Of a stretch of DNA of 53,884 nt, positions 29,976-39,016 are shown one piece after another. The notes below the pieces were generated by a model. It was not told where the DNA came from, made no database searches, and was given only the letters and a program-made list of their open reading frames with translations. Position numbers and translations under genes: made by a program. The stretch's first letter is position 1; each line of letters opens with the position of its first letter. Origin of the DNA: an uncultured Alphaproteobacteria bacterium (GTDB lineage: Bacteria; Pseudomonadota; Alphaproteobacteria; UBA8366; JADFVY01); contig CAMYKU010000018.1 of assembly GCA_947259105.1 (NCBI GenBank), forward strand, positions 1 through 53,884, in the 5' to 3' direction.

Positions 29976-30002
29976 GCGGGCCGTGCCGCTGTCGTCGGGG
30001 AG

Positions 30003-30641
30003 TCAGCCGGTGCTCGCCATGACCTCGTTGAAGGCGCCGACCGCCGCGGCCGGGCCGTCCGCGTAATCCCACACGCCGGCGACCACGGCCAGGAAGTCGG
30101 CGCCGGCCTGCACCAGCACCGGGGCGTTGTCCACCGTGATGCCGCCGATGGCGACGCACGGCACCTCCATGATGTCGCTCCACCAGGTCAGGATCTCCGG
30201 CTCGGCGCGGGTCTTCGGCTGCTTGGTGCCGGTGGCGAAGAATGCGCCGAAGGCGACGTAGTCCGCGCCCTCTTCGGCCGCCACCATGGCGAGATGCCGC
30301 GAGTCGTGGCAGGTCACGCCGACGATGGCCTGCGCGCCGACGATGCGCCGGGCCTCCTTGTACGTGACGTCCTCCTGGCCGACATGGATGCCGTCGCAGC
30401 CGGTCGCGGCGGCAAGGTCCGGCCGGTCGTTCATGAGGACGGCGACGCCGCGGTCCTGCGCGACGGGGCGCAGGATGTCCGCGGCGCGGCGGATCTCGTC
30501 GTCGGACGCGTCCTTCAGGCGCAGCTGCAGGCAGGCGACGTCCCCCGCGTCCAGCGCTTCGGCGAGGATATCGCGGAACGCCGCCACATCGAGCGTCGGC
30601 GGCGTGATCAGGTAGAGCCGGCAGCGGTCGCCGTCATCCAT
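30003..30641 (-). CDS. thiE: Thiamine-phosphate synthase
   Basis: 212 residues from the ATG at 30641. It joins HMP-PP and HET-P to thiamine phosphate in the cytoplasm. TIM-barrel motifs are present: [72 protein letters not shown] and [20 protein letters not shown]. The C-terminal phosphate-binding glycine loop is intact. Its start overlaps the upstream gene by 8 bases, so they are translationally coupled. No TPP riboswitch is seen. Confidence 0.94.
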   Translation of the reverse strand: MDDGDRCRLYLITPPTLDVAAFRDILAEALDAGDVACLQLRLKDASDDEIRRAADILRPVAQDRGVAVLMNDRPDLAAATGCDGIHVGQEDVTYKEARRIVGAQAIVGVTCHDSRHLAMVAAEEGADYVAFGAFFATGTKQPKTRAEPEILTWWSDIMEVPCVAIGGITVDNAPVLVQAGADFLAVVAGVWDYADGPAAAVGAFNEVMASTG

Positions 30642-31071
30642 TCTCGTGTGTCTCCAGCCATTCCCGGCAGGCGCGCCCAAGGTCGCGCCGCGACCGCTCG
30701 ACCACGGCGAGGTCCAGCGCCTCGGGCCGTTCGGCGATCACAAGCGCGCCGTACTGCGCGGCAATATCGGCGATCTTCGCCGCCGTGTCGCCGGAAAACC
30801 GGATGATCGGCGCGCCGTCGCGCAGCGCCGCCAGGGCGTAACCCGGCATGTCCCCGCAATCCAGCACCGCCGTGATGTCCGCATCCCGATGCGCGGCGCG
30901 CGCCTGTTCGATGACCGCACGGAACCAGGCAGGCCCAACGTAGCCGGCCGCGCCCGGCGCGCTGATCAGCGTTACAGGCACGTCCAGCTCCCCAGCGGCC
31001 GCCAGCGCCGCAGTCGCGTGGCCGAGGCCGTGGATGACGATGGCGGTGGGGAGGGGCATTGACGGTTTCAT
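30634..31071 (-). CDS. Hypothetical protein coupled to thiE
   Basis: About 145 residues. Starts are possible at 31077, 31071 and 31059 and no clear ribosome site decides. The sequence starts as a Rossmann-like strand-turn-helix ([34 protein letters not shown]). It goes on with [35 protein letters not shown] and [15 protein letters not shown], an alternating alpha/beta pattern. No catalytic motif is recognised. The overlap with thiE suggests a link to that operon; homologues seem to sit beside thiE in related alphaproteobacteria (from memory, not checked). Confidence 0.75.
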   Translation of the reverse strand: MKPSMPLPTAIVIHGLGHATAALAAAGELDVPVTLISAPGAAGYVGPAWFRAVIEQARAAHRDADITAVLDCGDMPGYALAALRDGAPIIRFSGDTAAKIADIAAQYGALVIAERPEALDLAVVERSRRDLGRACREWLETHENG

Positions 31072-31120
31072 AATCATTCGGTGGTTAGCTGGCGGAGTAA
31101 TGTAGTGATAACAACTCGAA

Positions 31121-31654
31121 ATGCGAAGCGAGATGCCCGGCGTTACATACAGATGCGTGACAACCTCACGGGACTATCGGCGAGCATGTGTTGCTCTCAG
31201 GCTCACTAAGATCTGGTTCTGGTTGCTATGGGCCGTGCTAACCCTGATGTGCGGCCAAGCCATAGTCTCGAACATTTCATCACTGGCGAGCGGTGAGGAA
31301 GCAGTTAACGCACTGATTTCAATTTTTCTTTTTGGTGGTTTGTATTCCGGATGGCTGTGGATTGCCTTCCGGCTACCTGAACGCAATTATCGTGATTTGC
31401 CCGGCGTCGGTGCGGAGTTCGAGATAAACGTGAATGACGACGGGGTGACAGGCCGTGGCGAGAGCCAGAATTTCAGCTATCTCTGGAACAGCTATTCCGG
31501 GGCTGTTGAGAAAGCCGATAGTTTCATATTGTTTCTCGGCAGGAACGCTTTTCAACCGTTTCCAAAACGTTGTATCGCAACCGAAGACATAGATAGGATC
31601 AGAGATATAATTCGCGCCCACGTCCCGAACTTCCGCGGGAAACCGAAGGGGTGA
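31121..31654 (+). CDS. YcxB-like membrane protein, first of a tandem pair
   Basis: 177 residues; ATG at 31121 or, equally possible, 31133. Two hydrophobic segments (about 30-50 and 64-84) are followed by a soluble C-terminal domain with the YcxB-like core: YLWNSYSGAVEKADSFILFLG, then FQPFPKRCI and an amphipathic end helix IDRIRDIIRAHVPN. Function unknown. Base composition is visibly less GC-rich than the surroundings, suggesting acquired DNA. The paralogue follows after four bases. Confidence 0.75.
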   Translation: MRSEMPGVTYRCVTTSRDYRRACVALRLTKIWFWLLWAVLTLMCGQAIVSNISSLASGEEAVNALISIFLFGGLYSGWLWIAFRLPERNYRDLPGVGAEFEINVNDDGVTGRGESQNFSYLWNSYSGAVEKADSFILFLGRNAFQPFPKRCIATEDIDRIRDIIRAHVPNFRGKPKG

Positions 31655-31658
31655 GGCG

Positions 31659-32204
31659 ATGACGGTGCCCGACGATCTTGGTTTCAAATATACCCTAACC
31701 GAGGGCGACTTCGTCCGAGCGCTTCGTACTCACGCGCTTAAACAGCCATGGCGCTGGATTCTATGGGCCATATATGGTGCGATGCTGGTATTCGGAACTG
31801 TTTCGGCGGTGCTTGGTATCGCTGAACGGGGATGGAATACCGGATTGCTTTTCATGCTGATCGTGATGGCCGTTGTCCCGGCTGTCTTGTTCTGGTCGAT
31901 TTGGTGGTGGCATCCCAAGCGCTGTGCTCGCGCTTCTCCGTATCTCGACGTGGAGGTCGAGGGGGCTGCATCGGTTGATGGTATCGCGTCACGCAGTCGA
32001 TTGGGAAAACACGAGACCGCATGGGCGAGCTATTCAACCGTTCTTGAGTCTGCGGACCATTTCTTGCTTTATTTGGGCAGGAACGTATTCAGTCCATTTC
32101 CCAAGCGGGCGTTCGTCGATCTCAAGGACATGGATCTGTTCCGCAACCTGATCCGCGCCCATGTTCCAAACGCAAGGCTCCTTGATCGACCGGAAAAGGA
32201 ATAA
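31659..32204 (+). CDS. YcxB-like membrane protein, second of a tandem pair
   Basis: 181 residues, paralogue of the gene before it, with the same layout: two hydrophobic segments (about 31-53 and 64-84), then ASYSTVLESADHFLLYLGRN, FSPFPKRAF and DLFRNLIRAHVPNA. The shared FPKR and RAHVPN motifs identify the pair as a duplication. Function unknown; probably an inner-membrane pair or heterodimer. Four-base spacing implies one transcript. Confidence 0.75.
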   Translation: MTVPDDLGFKYTLTEGDFVRALRTHALKQPWRWILWAIYGAMLVFGTVSAVLGIAERGWNTGLLFMLIVMAVVPAVLFWSIWWWHPKRCARASPYLDVEVEGAASVDGIASRSRLGKHETAWASYSTVLESADHFLLYLGRNVFSPFPKRAFVDLKDMDLFRNLIRAHVPNARLLDRPEKE

Positions 32205-32246
32205 TATCGGCGCGAAGAGATATATCCCGGAGTCACCGTACGACCC

Positions 32247-32804
32247 ATGAGCAAAGCCTTCACCAAGGAAACCGATACCGAACTCGACGAGGCACTTCCC
32301 GACGAGCCGGATCCGCTTCCCGCGGGGTTCAAGAACTACATCACGCCGGCCGGACTCGCGCGGTTGCGTGAGGAGTTGCGGGAACTGTGGACCGTGGAGC
32401 GGCCGAAGGTGGTGGAAGTCGTCTCGTGGGCCGCCGGCAACGGCGACCGCTCGGAGAACGGCGACTATATCTACGGCAAGAAGCGGCTGCGCGAGATCGA
32501 CCGCCGGGTGCGGCACCTGCGCAAGCGCATCGAGATCGCCGAAATCGTCGACCCGCAGCTTCAGACCAACCACGAAAAGGTGTTCTTCGGCGCCACCGTG
32601 ACCTACGCCGACAGAAACGGCCGCGAGCGCACGGTGCGCATCGTCGGGGTCGACGAGGTGCGCCTGGAGGCGGGCGAGATCAGCTGGGTCTCGCCGGTGG
32701 CGCGGGCGCTGCTGAAGGCGGAAGAAGGCGATACCGTCGAGGTCCGCACGCCGGGCGGCGTCGAGGCGCTCGAAGTGCTGGAGATCGGCTACCCGGACGG
32801 GTGA
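32247..32804 (+). CDS. greB: Transcription elongation factor GreB
   Basis: 185 residues. The N-terminal coiled-coil arm has NYITPAGLARLREELRELW and AAGNGDRSENGDYIYGKKRLREIDRR, carrying the acidic Asp/Glu tip needed to stimulate RNA cleavage in stalled polymerase. The GreB-specific basic-patch region and C-terminal FKBP-like domain follow (FFGATVTYADRNGRERTVRIVG, SWVSPVARALLKAEEGD). An extra acidic N-terminal extension of about 20 residues precedes the family start. Single gene between accessory DNA. Confidence 0.93.
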   Translation: MSKAFTKETDTELDEALPDEPDPLPAGFKNYITPAGLARLREELRELWTVERPKVVEVVSWAAGNGDRSENGDYIYGKKRLREIDRRVRHLRKRIEIAEIVDPQLQTNHEKVFFGATVTYADRNGRERTVRIVGVDEVRLEAGEISWVSPVARALLKAEEGDTVEVRTPGGVEALEVLEIGYPDG

Positions 32805-32848
32805 TTGTTCCCCGGTGTGGCCGTCAAGGTCGGGGCGTGGAAAGGGTG

Positions 32849-33021
32849 AACCACAGAGACACAGAGACACAGAGAGAGTTTTCCTCTCCGCGGCCCTCTG
32901 CGAATTCCTCCACGGCCTCTGTGTCAAAAAGTTTATAAACACAGGGGACGCAGAGGGCCGCGCAGGTACGCAGAGAATTTGTTTTTCTCCAATTTCTCTG
33001 TGTCTCTGTGTCTCTGTGGTT
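32849..33021. repeat. Element bounded by a perfect 26-base inverted repeat
   Basis: Left arm 32849-32874 (starts AACCACAGAGACACAG) is exactly complementary to right arm 32996-33021 (ends GTCTCTGTGGTT). The 121-base centre holds CCGCGGCCCTCTGCG-type sequence in both orientations and an AT-rich spot. No coding capacity. Related core sequence is seen at 35003-35157. Confidence 0.85.
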
Positions 33022-33086
33022 ATCCTTTTACGCTGCCCCACAGCTGACGGCCGTTGATTCGTTATCCACCGAAGGAACCCCGCCCC

Positions 33087-34097
33087 ATGCATCTCTCCGT
33101 TCTCGACCAATCGATTGCCGTGGAGGGCCGGCCGCACGGGCAGGCGATCCGGGATACGCTGGCGCTGGCGCAGCAGTGCGAGGCGCTGGGCTATCACCGC
33201 TTCTGGGTCTCGGAGCACCACAACCATCCGACCATCGTCGGCACCGCGCCGGAGATCCTGATCGCGGCGATCGCCGCGACAACGGCGCGCATCCGGGTGG
33301 GCAGCGCCGGCGTCATGCTGCCGCATTATTCCGCGTTCAAGGTGGCCGAGCAGTTCCGCGTGCTCGACGCCATCGCGCCGGGGCGCATCGACCTCGGTCT
33401 CGGCCGCGCGCCGGGCTCGGACGGGCGCACCGCCTTCGCGCTGCATCCGCTGGCCAACCAGCGGGCCGAGCAGTTCCCCGCCGACGTGCGCGACCTCGAC
33501 GCCTGGGTGCATGGCGAGGCACTGGTCGAAAACCACCCCTTTGCGACCCTCAACGCCTATCCGCAGGGGCCGACCGCGCCGGAGGTGTGGATGCTCGGCA
33601 GCTCGCTCTATGGCGCGCAGCTCGCCGCGGTGCTGGGGCTGCCCTATTGCTTCGCCTGGTTCATCACCGACGGCCATGGCTGCGCCGAGGCGCTGGCGCA
33701 ATACCGTAAGAACTACCGCCCCAGCGAACGCTGGCCGGAACCGCATGCCGCGATCTGCCTGTGGGCGCTGGCCGCCGATACCGACGAAGACGCGCAGCAC
33801 CATTTCACCCCGCGCGCCCGCTGGAAGCTGTACCGCGACCGCGGCGTCTACGGCCCGCTTGAAAGCCCGGAGGATGCGGCGGCGCATACCTACACCGACA
33901 AGGACGAAGACATCATTGCCGCGCTACGCCGGGAGTCCTTCGTCGGCGCGGGCGCGGATGTCGCCGCGCGCATCCGCGCGACCGCAAAGGAAGAGGGCGC
34001 CGACGAGGTCGCCATCGTCACCTGGGCCCACGACGAAGCGGTGCGCCGGCGCAGCTACGAGCTGCTGGCGGCGGAGTTCGCGCTGGCTGCGGGTTAA
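33087..34097 (+). CDS. Luciferase-like (LLM) flavin-dependent oxidoreductase
   Basis: 336 residues from ATG 33087, with GAAGGA ten bases upstream. It belongs to the MsnO8-like group of the bacterial-luciferase family: LSVLDQSIAVEG, YHRFWVSEHHNHPTIVG, RIRVGSAGVMLPHYSAFKVAEQF, GRIDLGLGRAPG and VWMLGSSLYGAQLAA. These proteins use FMN or F420 to oxidise small organic substrates. The real substrate is unknown. The gene is alone between two repeats. Confidence 0.92.
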   Translation: MHLSVLDQSIAVEGRPHGQAIRDTLALAQQCEALGYHRFWVSEHHNHPTIVGTAPEILIAAIAATTARIRVGSAGVMLPHYSAFKVAEQFRVLDAIAPGRIDLGLGRAPGSDGRTAFALHPLANQRAEQFPADVRDLDAWVHGEALVENHPFATLNAYPQGPTAPEVWMLGSSLYGAQLAAVLGLPYCFAWFITDGHGCAEALAQYRKNYRPSERWPEPHAAICLWALAADTDEDAQHHFTPRARWKLYRDRGVYGPLESPEDAAAHTYTDKDEDIIAALRRESFVGAGADVAARIRATAKEEGADEVAIVTWAHDEAVRRRSYELLAAEFALAAG

Positions 34098-34121
34098 GAC
34101 GGCGCTCGCCGAAGTCCTGGT

Positions 34122-34272
34122 GCGACCTCATGCTTCGAGACGCGGCTTCGCAGCTCCTCAGCATGAGGCTCAAACGCTTGTGCCCTCATGCTGAGGAGGG
34201 CCAAAGGCCCGTCTCGAAGTATGAGGTCGCGCCACTGCCGCAAGCGTGAATCGAAACGAACTTGAAATGCCG
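34122..34272. repeat. Palindromic MITE-like element, copy C
   Basis: Starts 25 bases after the LLM oxidoreductase stop. Arms ACCTCATGCTTCGAGACG and CGTCTCGAAGTATGAGGT, inner CTCCTCAGCATGAGG / CCTCATGCTGAGGAG. The right outer end GAACTTGAAATGCCGTGA corresponds to the right end of copy A; the left outer end is missing. Confidence 0.8.
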
Positions 34273-34335
34273 TGACAATCCTGCGGATTGCAGGGTCTAA
34301 CTTCAATCCGGATGTCGGATTCCAGATGTCAGGCA

Positions 34336-34959
34336 TCAGGGATCAGGCGCCGGAAAATCGCCGCCGGGGGTAGCCGATTCCCGATTCCCGTCCTCTGTCC
34401 TCTGCGCCGCCTCGGCCCGCCAGCCGGCGTGGATGCCGGCGATGAGCTTGTCGAGGATGGCGGCGCCGTCCGGTTCCGCCGCGTCCGCCCCCGCCGCCGC
34501 TTCCGCCCCGTCCACCCCTTCCGCCGTCCGGCCCAGCCGTCTCGCGCGGCGGTCCAGGGCTTCGGCCTGGCGCACGAAGAGGTTCATCAGCCGGGCCGCC
34601 AGGCGCAGATACAGCGCCTCGATCTGCGGGCGGTCGGCGCATTCGGCGGCGCGGCCGAGGCAGCGCATCGCCGCGGCGTGGCCGGCCGCCATCTGCGCCA
34701 CCAGCATCGCCTCCAGCGGGTCGCGCGGGGCGAGGCCGATCGCCGCCTCGATCGCCGCGACGACGCGCGCCGCGCCGGCCTCGTCCCCGGCCGCCTCCGC
34801 CGCAGCCGCGCCGTCCGCCCCGCCGGGGGAGGCCGCGTCGGTGAGCTCCCGCATCAGCTGCAGCGCATGGTGCGGCGCCGCGCCCCCCGTCGCCGCCGCG
34901 AGGGTCCCCGCGACCGTGGCCTGCTCCGCTTCCGTAAGCCCGCTTGCCGATATATCCAT
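34336..34959 (-). CDS. Alanine-rich conserved hypothetical protein
   Basis: 207 residues with AAGGA eight bases before the ATG. Helical and alanine-rich. The segment APRDPLEAMLVAQMAAGHAA, then AMRCLGRA, and a later LMNLFVRQAEALDRR resembles a widespread alphaproteobacterial family of unknown function usually found near recombinases, phage remnants or repeats. The usual C-terminal half of that family (KVTVQHV-type) is not present, so this copy is divergent or truncated. It sits among repeats with no functional partner. Confidence 0.6.
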   Translation of the reverse strand: MDISASGLTEAEQATVAGTLAAATGGAAPHHALQLMRELTDAASPGGADGAAAAEAAGDEAGAARVVAAIEAAIGLAPRDPLEAMLVAQMAAGHAAAMRCLGRAAECADRPQIEALYLRLAARLMNLFVRQAEALDRRARRLGRTAEGVDGAEAAAGADAAEPDGAAILDKLIAGIHAGWRAEAAQRTEDGNRESATPGGDFPAPDP

Positions 34960-35002
34960 GATTCGATCCTTTCTGCCGTTGATGTTCCGCCACCGGTTCG
35001 CT

Positions 35003-35157
35003 TGACCGCAGAGGGCCGCGGAGAAGGTGCGGAGGGCCGCAGAGGGTTCGATTGCCCCGCGGGCGGCCTGGCCCGCGCCGGGTTCCAGGCCGGTTCCGAA
35101 CGCAAAACGCCGCGAAGGAATATCTTCCTCCGCGGCCCTCTGCCGCCCTCAGCGAGC
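35003..35157. repeat. Repeat with inverted CCGCAGAGGGCC arms
   Basis: Left CCGCAGAGGGCCGCGGAG (35003) and right CTCCGCGGCCCTCTGC (35138-35153) are inverted copies flanking about 120 bases. The same motif occurs inside 32849-33021, so they belong to related repeats. Non-coding. Confidence 0.6.
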
Positions 35158-35189
35158 TTTGGTATTGATCCCAATTACCGGACTGTAGC

Positions 35190-35508
35190 CAGTGTATGGA
35201 TTGCAGGGTCTACCTACAACCGCGGATGCCGGGACTCATACCAAGGGGCGTTGATAATCCGGCCTGCGGTGGCGCGCGGCGGCCCGCCGGGTGCGTTGCG
35301 GCCCTTGCCCGATGCGCAAGCATCGCGCTGCGGACCGTGCCTGCCCGGCGGGCCGCCGTGCACCATCAAATGGGTCATTATCAACGCTCCTTGGTATCAG
35401 GGATTGGCAGGCCGCCGGTCCCCGATACCTGATTCCTGATCCCTGATCCCTGAAATCCGACCCCCTGAAACCCGCGGAAAACGCCGGTGCATGGGGTTGT
35501 TTCGAACA
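35190..35508. repeat. Dispersed repeat split by an inserted sequence
   Basis: Left part 35190-35223 and right part 35468-35508 match, in order, two halves that are directly adjacent at 42868-42795 (minus strand). 28 of 34 bases match in the left half and about 33 of 36 in the right. The 244 bases between them here include the palindromic element 35236-35400. Confidence 0.7.
35236..35400. repeat. 165-base palindromic element
   Basis: Left end CATACCAAGGGGCGTTGATAA (35237 on) pairs with right end TTATCAACGCTCCTTGGTAT. Inside, GGCGGCCCGCCGGG and CCCGGCGGGCCGCC form a second pair of arms, and GATGCGCAAGCATC forms the central hairpin. The whole can fold into one long stem. No open frame. Confidence 0.8.
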
Positions 35509-35546
35509 GTTCGTGCATCGGCCCGGCCGCGGCGCTGCCATGGGTG

Positions 35547-35576
35547 CAAAAAAAACGGGACCCGAGGGCCCCGTTC
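35547..35576 (-). terminator. Rho-independent terminator of gap
   Basis: On the minus strand a stem ACGGGGCCC / GGTCCCGT around a short loop is followed by eight T residues. It lies 30 bases after the gap stop codon. This is the clearest intrinsic terminator in the window and closes the tkt-gap operon. Confidence 0.9.
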
Positions 35577-35605
35577 CGCATGGTGGTGTCCGGCCTTAAG
35601 CCGGC

Positions 35606-36613
35606 TCAGATCAGCTTGCCCATCGCGACGGCGGTGTCCGACATGCGGTTGGAGAAGCCCCACTCGTTGTCGTACCACGACATCACCCGCACCAGCTTGC
35701 CGTCGACCACCTGGGTCTGTGACAGGTCGAAGATCGAGCTCGCCGGGTTGTGGTTGAAGTCGATGGAGACCAAGGGCTTGTCGTTGGCCACCAGCACGCC
35801 CTTCAGCTCGCCCTTGGCGGCCTTGATAATGGCGTCGTTGATTTCCTCCACCGAGGTTTTCTTTTTCGAATCGAACTTCAGGTCGATCAGCGAGACGTTC
35901 GGGGTCGGCACGCGGATCGCGCTGCCGTCAAGTTTGCCGTCCAGTTCCGGCATCACCAGGCCGACGGCCTTGGCGGCGCCGGTCGAGGTCGGGATCATCG
36001 AGACCGCCGCGGCGCGGGCGCGGCGCAGATCCTTGTGCAGCGTGTCCACGGTCGCCTGGTCGCCGGTGTAGGAGTGGATCGTCGTCATGTAGCCGCGCTC
36101 GATGCCGACCGCCTTGTGCAGCACATAGGCGACCGGCGCGAGGCAGTTGGTGGTGCAGGACGCGTTCGAGACGACCACGTGGCTCTTCCTGAGCTTCTTG
36201 TGGTTGACGCCGTAGACGACGGTGAGGTCCGCACCCGACGCCGGGGCCGAGACCAGCACGCGTTTGGCGCCGGCCTCCAGATGCATCGCGGCCTTGTCGC
36301 GCGCGGTGAAGATGCCGGTGCATTCGAAGGCGATATCGACGCCCAGCGCCTTCCACGGCAGCTTGGTCGGGTCGCGCTCCGCCGTCACCTTGACCTTGCC
36401 GCGGCCGAAATCCATCCAGTCCTTGCCGGTCTTGATCTTCGTCGGCAACTGGCCGTGCACCGAATCGTAGGTGACCAGATGCGCGTTCGCCTCGACCGAT
36501 CCGAGATCGTTGATGCCGACGAACTCGATGTCCTTGCGGCCCGATTCGATCGCTGCCCGCAGCACCAGCCGCCCGATGCGGCCAAAGCCGTTGATTCCCA
36601 CGCGTAGTGCCAT
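35606..36613 (-). CDS. gap: Glyceraldehyde-3-phosphate dehydrogenase, type I
   Basis: 335 residues. The Rossmann start is VGINGFGRIGRLVLRA, the catalytic loop SNASCTTNCLAP has Cys153, and HSYTGDQ supplies the catalytic His. The phosphate-binding RRARAAAVSMIPTSTGAAKA and the closing WYDNEWGFSNRM are intact. It interconverts glyceraldehyde-3-phosphate and 1,3-bisphosphoglycerate. It follows tkt by 42 bases, so sugar-phosphate carbon from the pentose route feeds straight to it. In many relatives pgk and fba follow; here a strong terminator and repeats follow instead. Confidence 0.97.
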   Translation of the reverse strand: MALRVGINGFGRIGRLVLRAAIESGRKDIEFVGINDLGSVEANAHLVTYDSVHGQLPTKIKTGKDWMDFGRGKVKVTAERDPTKLPWKALGVDIAFECTGIFTARDKAAMHLEAGAKRVLVSAPASGADLTVVYGVNHKKLRKSHVVVSNASCTTNCLAPVAYVLHKAVGIERGYMTTIHSYTGDQATVDTLHKDLRRARAAAVSMIPTSTGAAKAVGLVMPELDGKLDGSAIRVPTPNVSLIDLKFDSKKKTSVEEINDAIIKAAKGELKGVLVANDKPLVSIDFNHNPASSIFDLSQTQVVDGKLVRVMSWYDNEWGFSNRMSDTAVAMGKLI

Positions 36614-36655
36614 ATTTGCGTCCTCTCCTAACTGTCCATTTTGTGAGCCGTCCGG

Positions 36656-38659
36656 CTAAAGCCGCTGCTTCGCCTCCGCGACGACGGCGTCCGCGGTGAT
36701 TCCGAAATGCTCGTATAGCTGCTCTGCCGGGGCCGACGCGCCGAAACTGTCCATGCCGACGAAGCCGCCATGGCTGCCGACAAGCGCGTCCCAGCCCTGC
36801 CGCACCGCGGCCTCGACGCCGACGCGCACGGTTTCCGGACCGAGCACCTGCTTGCGATACGTCTCGTCCTGCTGCGCGAACAGCTCGAAGCAGGGCATCG
36901 AGACGACGGCCGTCGGCGTGCCGTCTTGCTCCAGCGTCGCGCGGGCGGCCATCGCGATCTCGACCTCCGAGCCGGTTGCGGTCAGTGTCACCTTGCGCGC
37001 GCCCGACGCTTCGGCCAGCACGTAGCCGCCCTTGGCGCAGAGGTTTTCCGCCGTGTGCTCGGTGCGCAGCGTCGGCAGGCCCTGGCGCGTCAGCGCCAGG
37101 ATCGAAGGCGTCGTGTCGTGCTTCAGCGCCAGCGCCCAGCACTCCGCCGTCTCGATCACGTCGGCCGGGCGGAACACGTTCAGGTTCGGCATCGCGCGCA
37201 GGCTTGCCAGATGTTCGACCGGCTGATGCGTCGGGCCGTCCTCGCCGAGGCCGATCGAATCGTGGGTCATCACGTAGACGACACGTTTGCCCATCAGCGC
37301 CGACAGCCGGATCGCCGGGCGGCAATAGTCGGCGAAGATCAGGAAGGTGCCGCCATAGGGGATCAGCCCGCCATGCAGCGCGATGCCGTTCATCGCCGCC
37401 GCCATGCCGTGCTCGCGCACGCCGTAATTGACGTAGGAGCCGGAAAAATCCTCGCGCGTGACGGCGACGTGGCGGCTCGTCTTGGTGCCGTTCGAGCCGG
37501 TCAGGTCCGCGGACCCGCCGACCATCTCGGGCACCGAGGCTGTCAGGACCTCCAGCACCTTCTGCGAGGCGACACGGGTCGCCAGCTTCGGCGCCTCTCC
37601 GGACATGGCCTGCTTGAACTCGTCCAGCGCGGTCTCCCAGCCCAGCGGCAGGTCGCCGGTGGAGGTGCGCTCGAATTCGTTGCGGACGTCGTTGTCCAGC
37701 GCCGCGACCCGGCCTTCCCAGGCGGCACGTGCGGCTTCGCCCCGCGCACCGACCGCACGCCAGGCGGTCATAACGGCATCGGGAATCTCGAACGGCGGAT
37801 GCGGCCAGCCCAGCTTCTTGCGCGCGCCGGCAATCTCTTCGTCGCCCAGCGCCGCGCCGTGGGTCTTCTCGCTGCCGGCCTTGGTCGGTGCGCCGAAGCC
37901 GATCACCGTCTTGCAGGCGATCAGCGACGGGCGTCCCGCCGCCTTGGCGGCGGTGATCGCGGCGTCGATCGCCTCCGGGTCGTGCCCGTCGACGCGGGCC
38001 ACATGCCAGCCCGAAGCCTCGAAGCGCATCAGCTGGTCGTCGCCGACCGAGAGATCGGTCTTGCCGTCGATGGTGATGCCGTTGTCGTCGAACAGCACGA
38101 TCAGCCTGCCCAGCCGCAGATGGCCGGCGAACGAAACCGCCTCGTGGCTCACGCCTTCCATCAGGCAGCCGTCGCCGGCCAGCACATAGGTGTGGTGGTC
38201 GACCAAGTCGTCGCCGTAGCGCGCCGCCAGCATGCGTTCGGCCAGCGCCATGCCGGCCGCCGTCGCGATGCCCTGGCCCAGCGGCCCCGTCGTCACCTCG
38301 ATGCCCGGCGCGTGGCCGTATTCGGGATGGCCGGCGGTCCGGCTGCCGAGCTGGCGGAAGTTCTTCAGCTGTTCGATGTCCATGCCGGGATAGCCGGTCA
38401 GGTGGAGCAGCGAATAGAGCAGCATCGAGCCGTGCCCCGCCGACAGCACGAAGCGGTCGCGGTCCGGCCAGTCCGGCGCCGAGGCGTCGAATTTCAGGTG
38501 CCGCGAGAACAGCACCGTGGCCACGTCCGCAGTGCCCATCGGCATGCCCGGATGGCCGGAGTTGGCCTTCTGGACGGCGTCCATGGAAAGCGCGCGAATC
38601 GCGTTCGCCATATCGGTGTGGGTGGCTGTCGGTTCCAGCGTCTCTGCAAGGCTCATCAT
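36656..38659 (-). CDS. tkt: Transketolase
   Basis: 667 residues from ATG 38659 (a second ATG is adjacent at 38656; a TTG at 38689 would add ten residues). Thiamine-diphosphate enzyme of the non-oxidative pentose phosphate or Calvin pathway. Motifs are complete: [20 protein letters not shown], the ThDP motif [13 protein letters not shown] ending in IDG, and [18 protein letters not shown] plus the [18 protein letters not shown] transketolase signature. First gene of the tkt-gap operon, divergent from dcd. Confidence 0.96.
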   Translation of the reverse strand: MMSLAETLEPTATHTDMANAIRALSMDAVQKANSGHPGMPMGTADVATVLFSRHLKFDASAPDWPDRDRFVLSAGHGSMLLYSLLHLTGYPGMDIEQLKNFRQLGSRTAGHPEYGHAPGIEVTTGPLGQGIATAAGMALAERMLAARYGDDLVDHHTYVLAGDGCLMEGVSHEAVSFAGHLRLGRLIVLFDDNGITIDGKTDLSVGDDQLMRFEASGWHVARVDGHDPEAIDAAITAAKAAGRPSLIACKTVIGFGAPTKAGSEKTHGAALGDEEIAGARKKLGWPHPPFEIPDAVMTAWRAVGARGEAARAAWEGRVAALDNDVRNEFERTSTGDLPLGWETALDEFKQAMSGEAPKLATRVASQKVLEVLTASVPEMVGGSADLTGSNGTKTSRHVAVTREDFSGSYVNYGVREHGMAAAMNGIALHGGLIPYGGTFLIFADYCRPAIRLSALMGKRVVYVMTHDSIGLGEDGPTHQPVEHLASLRAMPNLNVFRPADVIETAECWALALKHDTTPSILALTRQGLPTLRTEHTAENLCAKGGYVLAEASGARKVTLTATGSEVEIAMAARATLEQDGTPTAVVSMPCFELFAQQDETYRKQVLGPETVRVGVEAAVRQGWDALVGSHGGFVGMDSFGASAPAEQLYEHFGITADAVVAEAKQRL

Positions 38660-39016
38660 GAAATTCCCGGTATCTTCCCCTGTACCCAAATCGATCCGCC
38701 GGCCACCCCTTCGGGGCGTCGCGTCCGGCGCGCTGCCCCCACTTGATCGGGGGCCGGCGGGCTGGAGAACTTGCCGACGCGTCAGTATGGCAGCAAGGTG
38801 TCAAAATGACGCCCCGCTTCGGTGTCGTCAATGCCCGACACTTACGGGTAGGTGATCCGGGCCGCGTGTGTCCGGGACAATTTTCCGCTCCGAATCCCTG
38901 GATGCCTGCTGGTTTGCCGCCACGGCAATTCCGGGGATTGTTTGGGAGGTCCTGCCTGTGCAAGACGGGGATAACTTGAAAGATCGGCGGAACGGTAAAT
39001 GCACAAACCGACCTTC

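Noticed and set aside
30634..31120. TPP riboswitch before the thiE unit
   Set aside because: Only about 40-50 bases separate the coupled upstream gene from the next gene, and no CUGAGA or ACCUGA-type elements were seen.
34336..34959. Phage terminase or prophage remnant
   Set aside because: The family is sometimes seen near mobile DNA, but no phage structural, terminase or integrase gene is in the window.
29771..35508. CRISPR array or integron among the repeats
   Set aside because: The repeats are palindromic, of different families, and not regularly spaced with unique spacers. No cas or integrase gene is present.
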